From Flavobacterium sp. (lineage in GTDB: Bacteria; Bacteroidota; Bacteroidia; Flavobacteriales; Flavobacteriaceae): 14,639 nt of DNA. This document shows, in pieces, positions 1 through 6,362 of this stretch; within the stretch, counting starts at the first letter, position 1, and each line of letters starts with the position of its first letter. The notes beneath the pieces were generated by a model. That model was not told the DNA's origin and searched no databases. It saw only the letters and a program-made list of their open reading frames with translations. A program made the translations under genes and the position numbers. The stretch is taken from positions 1 to 14,639 of the forward strand of contig JASLHL010000108.1 of NCBI GenBank assembly GCA_030152225.1, written 5' to 3'.

Positions 1-7
1 CTTTAAG

Positions 8-80
8 TGACCCGACTGGGGCTCGAACCCAGGACCCCAACATTAAAAGTGTTGTGCTCTACCAACTGAGCTATCGAGTC
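8..80 (-). tRNA. tRNA-Lys (anticodon TTT), downstream copy
   Basis: On the minus strand this 73-nt sequence folds as a complete cloverleaf. The acceptor stem GACTCGA pairs with TCGGGTC (one G-T pair), the discriminator is A, and the T arm carries GGTTCGAGCCC. The anticodon stem CAACA/TGTTG encloses the loop CTTTTAA, giving anticodon TTT and reading the AAA/AAG lysine codons. The 3' CCA is not encoded; the following bases read CTT. It is the second gene of a two-tRNA transcript and is identical to the copy at 114-186. Its terminator would lie left of the window. Confidence 0.97.
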
Positions 81-113
81 ATTGCAATCTTAGCATTGTT
101 TTTTTAGAATTTG

Positions 114-186
114 TGACCCGACTGGGGCTCGAACCCAGGACCCCAACATTAAAAGTGTTGTGCTCTACCAACTGAGCTATCGAGTC
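114..186 (-). tRNA. tRNA-Lys (anticodon TTT), upstream copy
   Basis: This 73-nt tRNA-Lys(TTT) is identical to the one at 8-80, with the same acceptor stem, loop CTTTTAA and discriminator A. The identity also covers one flanking base on the 3' side (7-80 versus 113-186). The 33-bp spacer (81-113) is unrelated to the gene and contains no promoter box, so the pair is probably one transcript started from the box at 210-217. A recent tandem duplication, or gene conversion keeping the copies alike, would explain the identity. Confidence 0.97.
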
Positions 187-209
187 AAATCAATTCCTGA
201 TTGCGGGTG

Positions 210-217
210 CAAATATA
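210..217 (-). promoter_or_regulatory. Bacteroidota-type -7 box for the tRNA-Lys pair
   Basis: On the minus strand this reads TATATTTG, a full match to the TAnnTTTG element used by the primary sigma factor of Bacteroidota. It lies 24 bp upstream of the mature 5' end of the first tRNA. I see no clear TTTG -33 partner at the usual spacing, where the sequence is a run of A and T. Confidence 0.6.
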
Positions 218-252
218 GAATGTTTTTTTTAAAATACATCATGTTTTTGTTT

Positions 253-260
253 TATTTTTG
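253..260 (+). promoter_or_regulatory. candidate -7 box for aroK
   Basis: TATTTTTG matches TAnnTTTG exactly and lies 64 bp before the aroK ATG. The region is very T-rich, so a chance match is possible, and no good -33 element is visible. If used, the transcript would carry a leader of about 60 nt that contains the hairpin at 269-288. Confidence 0.45.
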
Positions 261-268
261 TCAACAAC

Positions 269-292
269 ATCCCTCAAAAACAAGGGATTTTT
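269..292 (+). other. small hairpin plus T-run in the aroK leader
   Basis: ATCCCT (269-274) and AGGGAT (283-288) are perfect inverted repeats separated by CAAAAACA and followed by TTTT. The shape is that of a weak intrinsic terminator or attenuator lying between the candidate aroK promoter and the start codon. The stem is only 6 bp, so it may be no more than a leader structure. Confidence 0.35.
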
Positions 293-324
293 GCATAACT
301 CACTATTTTACAACTCCTTATTTT

Positions 325-846
325 ATGGAAAAAATAATTATTTTAGGTTATATGGGCGCTGGAAAATCGACAATTGCACAACAATTAGCGCAACAGCTCA
401 ATCTTCCCTACTACGATCTAGACCATGAAATCGAAAAACAACACCAAAAGAAAATTACAGCTCTCTTTGCAGAAAAAGGAGAAGTCTTTTTTAGAAAAAT
501 AGAACACCAAGTCCTCCATCAACTTTTAAACAAGGAAGAAAAGGCCATTATCAGTTTGGGTGGTGGTACCCCTTGTTATGCCAATAATCACGAAGTCCTT
601 CAATGGGATCACGTACAGTCTTTTTACCTTAAAGCTTCTATTGCGACTCTAACTGCGCGATTAGAAAAAGAAAAAGAGCATCGCCCAATGTTGCAAATCA
701 ACACAGACGATACTCTTGAAACTTTTATTGCCAAACACCTCTTTGATCGAAGCTATTTCTATTATCAAGCCAAGCACATTGTTGTTGTGGATAACAAGTC
801 CATAGATCAAATCACACAGGAAATAGCCTTACAGTTGACTAACTAG
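325..846 (+). CDS. aroK: shikimate kinase
   Basis: Shikimate kinase phosphorylates the 3-hydroxyl of shikimate with ATP, the fifth step of the chorismate pathway, in the cytoplasm. The 173-residue product has the usual family length. Visible motifs are the Walker A loop GYMGAGKST (8-16), the DLD pair (31-33) with D33 the expected shikimate-binding aspartate, R57 in FFRKIE, the GGG loop (79-81), the lid arginine R120 in EHRPM, and R142 in FDRSY. The open frame extends 55 codons further upstream into the tRNA gene, but that stretch is low-complexity and unlike the family, so I start at the ATG before EKIIILGYMGAGKS. The gene converges on the phosphoribosyltransferase gene and overlaps it by four bases, the shared palindrome CTAG. 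Confidence 0.96.
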   Translation: MEKIIILGYMGAGKSTIAQQLAQQLNLPYYDLDHEIEKQHQKKITALFAEKGEVFFRKIEHQVLHQLLNKEEKAIISLGGGTPCYANNHEVLQWDHVQSFYLKASIATLTARLEKEKEHRPMLQINTDDTLETFIAKHLFDRSYFYYQAKHIVVVDNKSIDQITQEIALQLTN

Positions 847-1340
847 CTTAAATACGCGTATTCGTCCTCTGCTGTAAAAACAACTTGAATATGCTCCAAT
901 AAGGAAGTGGATAGCGACAAACCTTTATAATCCGCTTTAATCGGATACGTTTTGTGATTTCGATCAATTAAAACCGCTGTTTTCATTTTCTTTACAGGTA
1001 CATTTAAGAAATGCTTCACTCCGTAAATAAGTGTCGCACCAGAATTTAAAACGTCATCCACCAAAATAATAGCCTTTCCAGTATACTCTTCTTCTTTCAG
1101 TGAAGTGTGAATGGGATTAATTGGATTGGCTTTGTCAATCTGAACTTCACATAGGGTAACCTTGATATCTGCAATTTCACCCAATACCTTGGCAATCTTT
1201 TGCGCAAAGGTAAAACCGCTATTGGCTACTCCTGCAATGACGATTTCTTGTTCTTCTGAAAAGGTTTCGTAAATCTGATACGCAATGCGTTTGGTTTTAA
1301 ATCCAATTTGCTCTTTATTTAAAATGATTTTTTTCGTCAT
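843..1340 (-). CDS. phosphoribosyltransferase, PyrR/ComF-type fold
   Basis: This 165-residue type I phosphoribosyltransferase binds PRPP through the signature IILVDDVLNSGAT (91-103), in which D95 and D96 contact the ribose hydroxyls. The segment IAGVANSG (35-42) looks like the PPi loop. Overall shape resembles PyrR (uracil phosphoribosyltransferase/attenuator) and other small PRTases, but I see nothing that fixes the base substrate, so no symbol is given. It is the last gene of a three-gene operon, and its start overlaps the methyltransferase stop by four bases (1337-1340), indicating translational coupling. Its stop lies inside the end of convergent aroK. Linkage of aroK, this PRTase and an S4 protein recurs in flavobacteria as far as I recall, which argues for a housekeeping salvage or regulatory role. 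Confidence 0.85.
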   Translation of the reverse strand: MTKKIILNKEQIGFKTKRIAYQIYETFSEEQEIVIAGVANSGFTFAQKIAKVLGEIADIKVTLCEVQIDKANPINPIHTSLKEEEYTGKAIILVDDVLNSGATLIYGVKHFLNVPVKKMKTAVLIDRNHKTYPIKADYKGLSLSTSLLEHIQVVFTAEDEYAYLS

Positions 1341-1933
1341 ATCTTTTTCTTTAATATAATAAACAATTCTCTATGTTGTCTAGGTTTGATTGAGTTAAAC
1401 GCTCGTTCCATTACCTCTATGGTAAAATACGGCTCAAATAACGCCTGATAGATTTCTCGATCACCACCAAAAGGCGGTGCATCTTGTTCAAAATAAGCGT
1501 CAAACAACACACCAACTAGTTTGCCATTTGGTCGGAGTAACTCGTGCATTTTTTCGACATAAGCCTTTCTTTTTTCAACGGGAAGCGAACAAAAAAAAGT
1601 TTGCTCTAAAATGAGGTCATAACTTCCTTTATGCTCAAAAAAATCGCCTAAGAACACATGATCTACGGGAAAATCAGCCTGTTCTTTTGCCGTTTCTTCA
1701 AAAGCAACAGCCGTAAAATCAAGTCCTACACTCGAGGTAAACCCCTTGCGATGTAAATACAGCAATTCGTGCCCATGACCCAGTCCTGGAACTAGAACAT
1801 TTAGTTCTGTGTTCGTTAACTGATCGATATACGCTTGTAAAGGGGTTGTAATGGATTTCGCATTCCAGTTTGCCTCTTGATTTCGATACCGATCTTCCCA
1901 ATATACTTTATTCAATAATTTCGTCATCGTCAT
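1337..1933 (-). CDS. TPMT-family SAM-dependent methyltransferase
   Basis: A 198-residue class I methyltransferase that resembles the thiopurine S-methyltransferase (TPMT) family. The N-terminal YWEDRYRNQEANWN (11-24) matches the family's WxxRY/W opening. Motif I is VPGLGHGHE (48-56), D72 is the acidic ribose-binding residue, and LGDFFE (95-100) and LILEQTFFCSLP (107-118) follow the TPMT pattern. These enzymes methylate small thiol, selenol or halide-type acceptors; the natural substrate cannot be told here. The gene starts inside the end of the S4-protein gene (26-bp overlap). Two in-frame ATGs stand six bases apart (1933 and 1927), both within the GAT/GAC-rich acidic tail of the upstream gene. 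The downstream PRTase overlaps by four bases, so all three genes are tightly coupled. Confidence 0.85.
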   Translation of the reverse strand: MTMTKLLNKVYWEDRYRNQEANWNAKSITTPLQAYIDQLTNTELNVLVPGLGHGHELLYLHRKGFTSSVGLDFTAVAFEETAKEQADFPVDHVFLGDFFEHKGSYDLILEQTFFCSLPVEKRKAYVEKMHELLRPNGKLVGVLFDAYFEQDAPPFGGDREIYQALFEPYFTIEVMERAFNSIKPRQHRELFIILKKKI

Positions 1934-2297
1934 CTAAATCAAGGAATCCATCAATATCTCTTCGATCTTTTTTCGTTGGTCTACCTGTCCCTTTAGCCCG
2001 GTAATACTCCTTGGTTTGACGCAGCATATCCAAATGCTCAAAAGCCTCTGCTGGCGTTTCGTCTTTGCGGTAAATATCCACCAACTTAGCCCCTACCCTG
2101 TTTTGGGGAACATCTAAAACCGTCAGTTTATACACAATCTGATCTTTCCTCAACGTAATCTTATCGGTGGGAAAAACTTCGCGTGAAGGCTTAACGGTTT
2201 GCCCATTTACTGTAATATGTCCTTTTTTACACGCCTCTGTTGCAATGTTTCTAGTTTTGTAATACCGTACACACCACAAGTATTTATCAATACGCAT
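1908..2297 (-). CDS. hslR: S4-domain RNA-binding protein, Hsp15-like
   Basis: This 129-residue protein opens with an S4 RNA-binding domain (about 1-60: MRIDKYLWCVRYYKTR, then KKGHITVNGQTVKPS), as in heat-shock protein 15. Hsp15 binds 50S subunits carrying a stranded nascent chain and helps recycle them. The C-terminal third is basic (GTGRPTKKDRRD) and then ends in an acidic tail, DLDDDDEIIE. Length is close to E. coli Hsp15 (133 residues). It is the first gene of the operon with the methyltransferase and PRTase. The symbol is by family resemblance; stalled-ribosome rescue has not been shown for this protein. Confidence 0.85.
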   Translation of the reverse strand: MRIDKYLWCVRYYKTRNIATEACKKGHITVNGQTVKPSREVFPTDKITLRKDQIVYKLTVLDVPQNRVGAKLVDIYRKDETPAEAFEHLDMLRQTKEYYRAKGTGRPTKKDRRDIDGFLDLDDDDEIIE

Positions 2298-2329
2298 AAT
2301 TATATATTAAAATTCTTCATTAATCAAGA

Positions 2330-2337
2330 CAAAAATA
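2330..2337 (-). promoter_or_regulatory. candidate -7 box for the hslR operon
   Basis: On the minus strand this reads TATTTTTG, a full TAnnTTTG match, 33 bp upstream of the hslR ATG. The divergent intergenic region (2298-2379) is very AT-rich and contains a second chance-level match at 2372-2379, so the assignment is tentative. Confidence 0.4.
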
Positions 2338-2348
2338 AAGTAAAATTG

Positions 2349-2356
2349 TATCTTGC
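2349..2356 (+). promoter_or_regulatory. imperfect -7 region for the lipoprotein gene
   Basis: TATCTTGCAC here is one T short of the common flavobacterial form TATCTTTGCAC and lies 24 bp before the ATG, the right distance for a promoter. An overlapping alternative is TAAAATTG (2341-2348), with one mismatch to TAnnTTTG. Neither is a full match. Confidence 0.3.
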
Positions 2357-2379
2357 ACTACTAAAATAATTCAAAAATA

Positions 2380-3471
2380 ATGAATAGACTATTTTCTATT
2401 TTTGGGATTCTTACGCTTGTTATTGCAACAATTAGCTGTAATAAAAGTGATGATTCAGGAAGTTTTAAACCTGAGCCTCTCAAAGATGCCCATGAAGTAT
2501 ATGTAAAAAACAAAGAATCAATCCTGAAGTACCTAAAAAACAACTACATGATTGAGCGCAATGGTGTCATTACTTTTGACAGTATTACTAGCGTGGATCA
2601 CACCAATGAAAAAGCTGTTTTTTACGATAGTCGTTTAGACTCTATTGTGGTTAATAACGAAGATTATGCCGCTTTTACCTTGGTAGATCCCTATGACCGA
2701 ACTAAAACGATTTACAAGTATTCTAAATCAGCAGATACGGTTAAATACAAAATATATTATTTAGTATTGAACGAAGGACAAGGACAAAAAAGCGCTCCTG
2801 TTGATTCAATTTTTGTCAAGAGAGCGAGTATTAACTTAAAAAATGAGCGTATTACCTCTAACAACCATCCAACCACAGGTGGATTCTATTCTTTTCCTCC
2901 AACAGTTGCAGAGCTAAGAAATTCAGTACCGGCTCCCTTGCGTATGCACACAGGGGAACGTCAAATGTTGAAATTTATCAAAACTGCAATAAGTTCGGGA
3001 ATTAACCCAGATGGAACAATTTCTTTTGATGAGACTACAGCTGGACGCATTATCGTATTTATGCCTTCTGGTATTGGTCAATTTAACAGTGGATATGACA
3101 AATTAAAAGCATATGAACCTTATATTTCGGACTTAACACTAGTTAGTACGTTTGAAAGAGATCACGATTTGGACGGAATTCCCTCTAAATTTGAAGTGAA
3201 ACCTGAAAAAATAGGAACGGAACTAACGATTCACGATTATTTTGATTTGGATACAAACAATGACAATGTACCAAATTTCCTAGATATTGACGATGATGGC
3301 GATGGAGTTCCAACGCGAATTGAATTGCAGTATAAGGATGCAAATGGAAAAATCAAACACTACAACTACGACGCTCCAGAGCTCAAAACATGTTCTGGTA
3401 CACCGCGTTACCTAGACAATACTTGTAAACCATTTATGGTCGATGGTGAATGGGTTTGGCCAAGCAAATAA
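2380..3471 (+). CDS. FKBP-like lipoprotein with Asp-rich calcium repeats
   Basis: A 363-residue exported lipoprotein. Residues 1-20 form a type II signal peptide ending ATISC, with C20 as the lipidation site; the following NKSDDSG is acidic and could be a surface-export signal of the kind known in flavobacteria (inference). The middle (about 120-260) follows the layout of flavobacterial FKBP-type peptidyl-prolyl isomerase lipoproteins, with YYLVLNEGQG (126-135) and VFMPSGIGQFN (226-236), but I cannot confirm the isomerase active-site residues and it may be inactive. The C-terminal part has thrombospondin type 3-like calcium-binding stretches: DHDLDGIPS (261-269) and NVPNFLDIDDDGDGVPT (296-312). 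It ends with CSGTPRYLDNTCKP, whose two cysteines (C338, C349) may form a disulfide. It stands alone, divergent from hslR, and ends at strong terminators. Confidence 0.8.
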   Translation: MNRLFSIFGILTLVIATISCNKSDDSGSFKPEPLKDAHEVYVKNKESILKYLKNNYMIERNGVITFDSITSVDHTNEKAVFYDSRLDSIVVNNEDYAAFTLVDPYDRTKTIYKYSKSADTVKYKIYYLVLNEGQGQKSAPVDSIFVKRASINLKNERITSNNHPTTGGFYSFPPTVAELRNSVPAPLRMHTGERQMLKFIKTAISSGINPDGTISFDETTAGRIIVFMPSGIGQFNSGYDKLKAYEPYISDLTLVSTFERDHDLDGIPSKFEVKPEKIGTELTIHDYFDLDTNNDNVPNFLDIDDDGDGVPTRIELQYKDANGKIKHYNYDAPELKTCSGTPRYLDNTCKPFMVDGEWVWPSK

Positions 3472-3490
3472 ACTGCGTTTTACAACATAT

Positions 3491-3524
3491 AAAAAAAAGC
3501 AGTTGATAATCGACTGCTTTTTTT
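3491..3524. terminator. bidirectional intrinsic terminator 1
   Basis: GCAGTTGA (3499-3506) pairs with TCGACTGC (3510-3517) around a TAA loop, with one T-G wobble. The stem is flanked by eight A on the left and seven T on the right, so it can terminate transcription in either direction. It lies 20 bp after the lipoprotein stop. Confidence 0.85.
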
Positions 3525-3534
3525 ATCATAGATC

Positions 3535-3565
3535 AAAAAAAAGAGAGGGTTCCCTCTCTTTTTTT
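3535..3565. terminator. bidirectional intrinsic terminator 2
   Basis: GAGAGGG (3543-3549) and CCCTCTC (3552-3558) form a GC-rich stem flanked by eight A and seven T. It lies 18 bp after the transketolase C-subunit stop on the minus strand, so it is probably the first terminator met by that operon and the second met by the lipoprotein transcript. Confidence 0.88.
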
Positions 3566-3583
3566 ATTTACTTTATTTACGTT

Positions 3584-4546
3584 TTATCTTTTAAACTTTC
3601 TGTTGATTACCAATTCGGCTTTCTCAACAATATTAGTTGCTTTTAAACCATATTTTTCCATTAATTCATCTGGCGTACCTGATTCACCAAAAGTGTCCTG
3701 TACAGCAACGAATTCTTGTGGCAATGGATTGTTTACCGCCAATACACGTGCTACGCTTTCACCTAACCCCCCTAAGAAATTGTGTTCTTCTGCTGTAACC
3801 ACACATCCTGTTTTAGCCACTGAACGCAAAATAGCTTCTTCATCTAAGGGTTTAATGGTGTGAATGTTGATCACCTCTGCAGAAATTCCTTTCGCTTCTA
3901 ATGTTTCAGCAGCCAATAAAGCCTCCCATACCAAATGACCTGTTGCAACGATAGTCACATCTGTTCCTTCTTGTAAAAGAATCGCTTTACCAATTTCAAA
4001 CTTTTCGTTTTCTGGCATAAAATTAGGTACAACTGGACGTCCAAAACGCAAGTAAACAGGCCCCTCATATTCAGCAATTGCTAAAGTAGCCGCTTTCGTC
4101 TGATTGTAGTCACATGTATTAATTACCGTCATACCAGGTAACATTTTCATTAAACCAATATCTTCCAAAATTTGGTGAGTTGCTCCATCTTCTCCTAGGG
4201 TTAATCCAGCATGTGAAGCACAAATCTTAACATTTTTCTCTGAATAAGCTACGGATTGACGAATTTGATCATATACGCGACCTGTTGAGAAATTGGCAAA
4301 TGTTCCCGTAAAAGGAATTTTCCCACCAATGGTCATCCCTGCTGCCATCCCAATCATATTTGCTTCAGCAATTCCTACTTGGAAAAAGCGCTCTGGATGA
4401 TTTTTCTTGAAATCGTCCATCTTTAATGAACCAATTAAGTCTGCACACAAAGCAACAACATTTTCATTTGTTTGCCCTAGTTCTGTAAGTCCAGCTCCAA
4501 AACCTGAACGCGTATCTTTACTTCCTGTATTTGTATATTTTTTCAT
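3584..4546 (-). CDS. transketolase, C-terminal subunit (split enzyme)
   Basis: This 320-residue protein carries the pyrimidine-binding and C-terminal domains of transketolase. Transketolase moves two-carbon ketol units between sugar phosphates in the non-oxidative pentose phosphate pathway, using thiamine diphosphate. [16 protein letters not shown] (55-70) contains E61, the expected glutamate that activates the cofactor's aminopyrimidine ring. [11 protein letters not shown] (about 115-125) is the conserved substrate-side loop, and the C-terminal domain includes [12 protein letters not shown]. It pairs with the gene at 4571-5422; together the two cover a full-length transketolase of about 600 residues. 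Spacing is 24 bp, so they are co-transcribed, and the active site forms at the interface of the two subunits. The start is the ATG before [12 protein letters not shown]. Confidence 0.95.
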   Translation of the reverse strand: MKKYTNTGSKDTRSGFGAGLTELGQTNENVVALCADLIGSLKMDDFKKNHPERFFQVGIAEANMIGMAAGMTIGGKIPFTGTFANFSTGRVYDQIRQSVAYSEKNVKICASHAGLTLGEDGATHQILEDIGLMKMLPGMTVINTCDYNQTKAATLAIAEYEGPVYLRFGRPVVPNFMPENEKFEIGKAILLQEGTDVTIVATGHLVWEALLAAETLEAKGISAEVINIHTIKPLDEEAILRSVAKTGCVVTAEEHNFLGGLGESVARVLAVNNPLPQEFVAVQDTFGESGTPDELMEKYGLKATNIVEKAELVINRKFKR

Positions 4547-4570
4547 GATAATTCTCTAAAGTCAAAAAGA

Positions 4571-5422
4571 TTAATAATCTCCAAATGAAGTTTCTGGGTT
4601 TTGTTTTAGCGCTTCTTCTAATTGAGCATCATTTGGTGCTTTTCCATGCCAAGCATGTGTTCCCATCATAAAATCAACGCCATTCCCCATTTCTGTATGT
4701 AATAATACACAAACTGGCTTTCCTTGTTTTGCTAAGGCTTTCGCTTGCTCGTATCCTGTTAGAATCGCATCAATTGAATTTCCTTCCTTGATTTCGATCA
4801 CTGTCCAATCAAAAGCTTCGAATTTTGCTTTCATTGAGCCCAAATTCAAGACATCATCTGTTGGTCCATCAATTTGCTTTCCATTTAAATCTACTGTCGC
4901 AATTAAATTATCTACCTTATTAGCAGAAGCATACATAATCGCCTCCCAGTTTTGACCTTCTTGAAGTTCACCATCACCTAAAAGTACATAAACCAAGTGC
5001 TCATCCTTATTTAATTTCTTTGCTTGAGCCGCTCCAATCCCTACAGACAATCCTTGTCCTAAAGATCCTGAAGCCATGCGTACACCAGGTAATTTATCGT
5101 GTGTACAAGGGTGTCCTTGCAATCTCGAATTCAATTTTCTGAAAGTAACTAATTCTGATACTGGAAAATATCCACTACGAGCTAATACACTGTAAAATAC
5201 AGGAGAAATGTGCCCGTTCGATAAAAAGAAAAGATCTTCTCCTTCTCCATCCATAGTAAATGCTTCTTTTCGATCCATAATGGATTGATACAAAGACACT
5301 AAATACTCTGCACATCCTAATGAACCTCCTGGATGCCCAGAATTCACCGCATGTACCATTCTAAGAATATCTCTTCTTACTTGTGTAGTTAACTCCGTTA
5401 GTTGTTGTGTGTTCGGTTTCAT
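4571..5422 (-). CDS. transketolase, N-terminal subunit (split enzyme)
   Basis: This 283-residue protein is the thiamine-diphosphate (PP) domain of a split transketolase. The cofactor motif runs from GDGELQEG (149-156) to N180 (DLNGKQ), binding Mg and the diphosphate. H30 in NSGHPGGS and H71 in SNGHISPV are expected active-site histidines, and SGSLGQGLSVG (118-128) is typical of the family. It is first in the operon, 24 bp upstream of its partner subunit. A -7 box lies 30 bp before its ATG. Split transketolases of this type occur in Bacteroidota, many Firmicutes and archaea, so the arrangement is a normal lineage trait and not a frameshift: each part has its own start and a complete domain. 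Confidence 0.95.
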   Translation of the reverse strand: MKPNTQQLTELTTQVRRDILRMVHAVNSGHPGGSLGCAEYLVSLYQSIMDRKEAFTMDGEGEDLFFLSNGHISPVFYSVLARSGYFPVSELVTFRKLNSRLQGHPCTHDKLPGVRMASGSLGQGLSVGIGAAQAKKLNKDEHLVYVLLGDGELQEGQNWEAIMYASANKVDNLIATVDLNGKQIDGPTDDVLNLGSMKAKFEAFDWTVIEIKEGNSIDAILTGYEQAKALAKQGKPVCVLLHTEMGNGVDFMMGTHAWHGKAPNDAQLEEALKQNPETSFGDY

Positions 5423-5451
5423 TATTTCGACAATCTAAATTTATTATGCAA

Positions 5452-5459
5452 CAAATATA
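5452..5459 (-). promoter_or_regulatory. -7 box for the transketolase operon
   Basis: On the minus strand this reads TATATTTG, a full match to TAnnTTTG, 30 bp upstream of the N-subunit ATG. No TTTG -33 element is seen at the usual 17-23 bp spacing. Confidence 0.5.
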
Positions 5460-5555
5460 AAACTTATTTACTGTACTCTATATTATAATCCAACGAATCT
5501 AATACCGAGTTCCACCTTTTTTAAAGTTGAATCGCTCTTGCTAAAAAGAATGTAG

Positions 5556-5563
5556 TAAGTTTG
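5556..5563 (+). promoter_or_regulatory. -7 box for the ABC ATPase gene
   Basis: TAAGTTTG matches TAnnTTTG and lies 25 bp before the ATG at 5589. A TTG at 5538-5540 is 15 bp upstream, slightly short of the usual -33 spacing. Confidence 0.55.
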
Positions 5564-5588
5564 TATTCGGTCGCTTAAAAACAGGTGT

Positions 5589-6362
5589 ATGTTACAGATA
5601 AAAGAGTTAACTATTGGCTATCCAACTGGACGAAAACAAGTGAAGGTCATTCAAAAAAACATGACGCTTGACCTTACTCCTCATTCGTTAACAACCGTAT
5701 TGGGTGTCAACGGCATTGGCAAATCAACCCTATTGCGCACCTTAACAGGTCATCAGCCTCCTTTAAGCGGTTCCATTACGCTTCATCAAAGAGAACTTGC
5801 TTCCTATCCCCCCCATGAACTGGCAAAAGAAATTAGTGTTGTACATACAGAACCGATTCCTCTTTCTAATCTACGCGTATCCGAAATGCTGCAAATTAGC
5901 CGTACTCCTCATGTAAATTGGCAAGCAAAATTGACAAAAGAAGATCAGTACTGGATTGACAAAGCAATTGATTTGACCACTATCTCTTCTTTTGTGCATC
6001 ACCCCCTAACAAGTTTAAGTGACGGTCAATTACAGCTCGTTTTAATCGCGAGAGCTCTCGCACAAAACACTCCTATACTGATCTTAGATGAACCCTCTAG
6101 TCATTTGGATCTCAATCACAAGGTAAGATTATACCAACTACTTCGCGACCTAACAAGAGAAGAAAATAAAACCATTTTATTTTCCAGCCATGATATCGAA
6201 TTAGCCCTTCACTTTGCAGATGAAGCATTGGTACTTCAATCGAGTAGTTATACAAAAAACACCGTTGAAGCAGTGATCTCCAACGGTGTTTTTGATGATT
6301 TTTTTCAAGAAGATTGCTTGCAATTTGACAGGCAAAATAAGCGATTTATTCTTGTCCAGTAG
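5589..6362 (+). CDS. ABC transporter ATP-binding protein, FecE/BtuD-like
   Basis: A 257-residue ATPase subunit of an importer resembling those for iron-siderophore, heme or cobalamin. Walker A is GVNGIGKST (39-47), the signature is LSDGQLQ (143-149, D replacing the usual second G), Walker B is ILILDEP (163-169) followed by the D-loop SSHLD (170-174), and the switch histidine is H201 in SSHDIE. Where the Q-loop glutamine is expected the protein reads VVHTEPIPL, with no Q; related Bacteroidota ATPases also vary here as far as I recall. No permease or binding-protein gene is nearby, so it must partner with products encoded elsewhere. The last 17 bp overlap the convergent CDF transporter gene, and a strong hairpin (6254-6293) lies inside its 3' end. 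Confidence 0.85.
   Translation: MLQIKELTIGYPTGRKQVKVIQKNMTLDLTPHSLTTVLGVNGIGKSTLLRTLTGHQPPLSGSITLHQRELASYPPHELAKEISVVHTEPIPLSNLRVSEMLQISRTPHVNWQAKLTKEDQYWIDKAIDLTTISSFVHHPLTSLSDGQLQLVLIARALAQNTPILILDEPSSHLDLNHKVRLYQLLRDLTREENKTILFSSHDIELALHFADEALVLQSSSYTKNTVEAVISNGVFDDFFQEDCLQFDRQNKRFILVQ
6254..6293. terminator. terminator-like hairpin inside the ABC ATPase 3' end
   Basis: AAAAACACCGTTG (6255-6267) and CAACGGTGTTTTT (6281-6293) are perfect 13-bp inverted repeats with a 13-nt loop and A/T-rich outer flanks. Read on the minus strand it comes about 50 bp after the stop of the CDF transporter gene and ends in a T-run, as an intrinsic terminator for that operon should. It encodes part of the ABC ATPase C-terminus on the plus strand, where it also ends in a T-run. 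Confidence 0.7.

Noticed and set aside
8..186. tRNA-Lys pair as an integration site for a genomic island
   Set aside because: No integrase, partial tRNA repeat or foreign-looking genes are visible; both copies are complete.
160..324. N-terminal extension of aroK by 55 codons
   Set aside because: It begins inside the tRNA gene on the other strand, is low-complexity and aromatic-rich, and precedes a normal shikimate kinase N-terminus at 325.
2372..2379. Second minus-strand TAnnTTTG match between hslR and the lipoprotein gene
   Set aside because: It is in an A-rich run and farther from hslR than the match at 2330-2337; chance matches are expected at this base composition.
3443..3646. Plus-strand frame after the lipoprotein gene
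   Set aside because: It runs through both terminators and into the antisense of the transketolase gene; its sequence is low-complexity.
3584..5422. Transketolase broken by a frameshift
   Set aside because: Each half is a complete domain with its own start and a 24-bp spacer; split transketolase is a known arrangement in this phylum.
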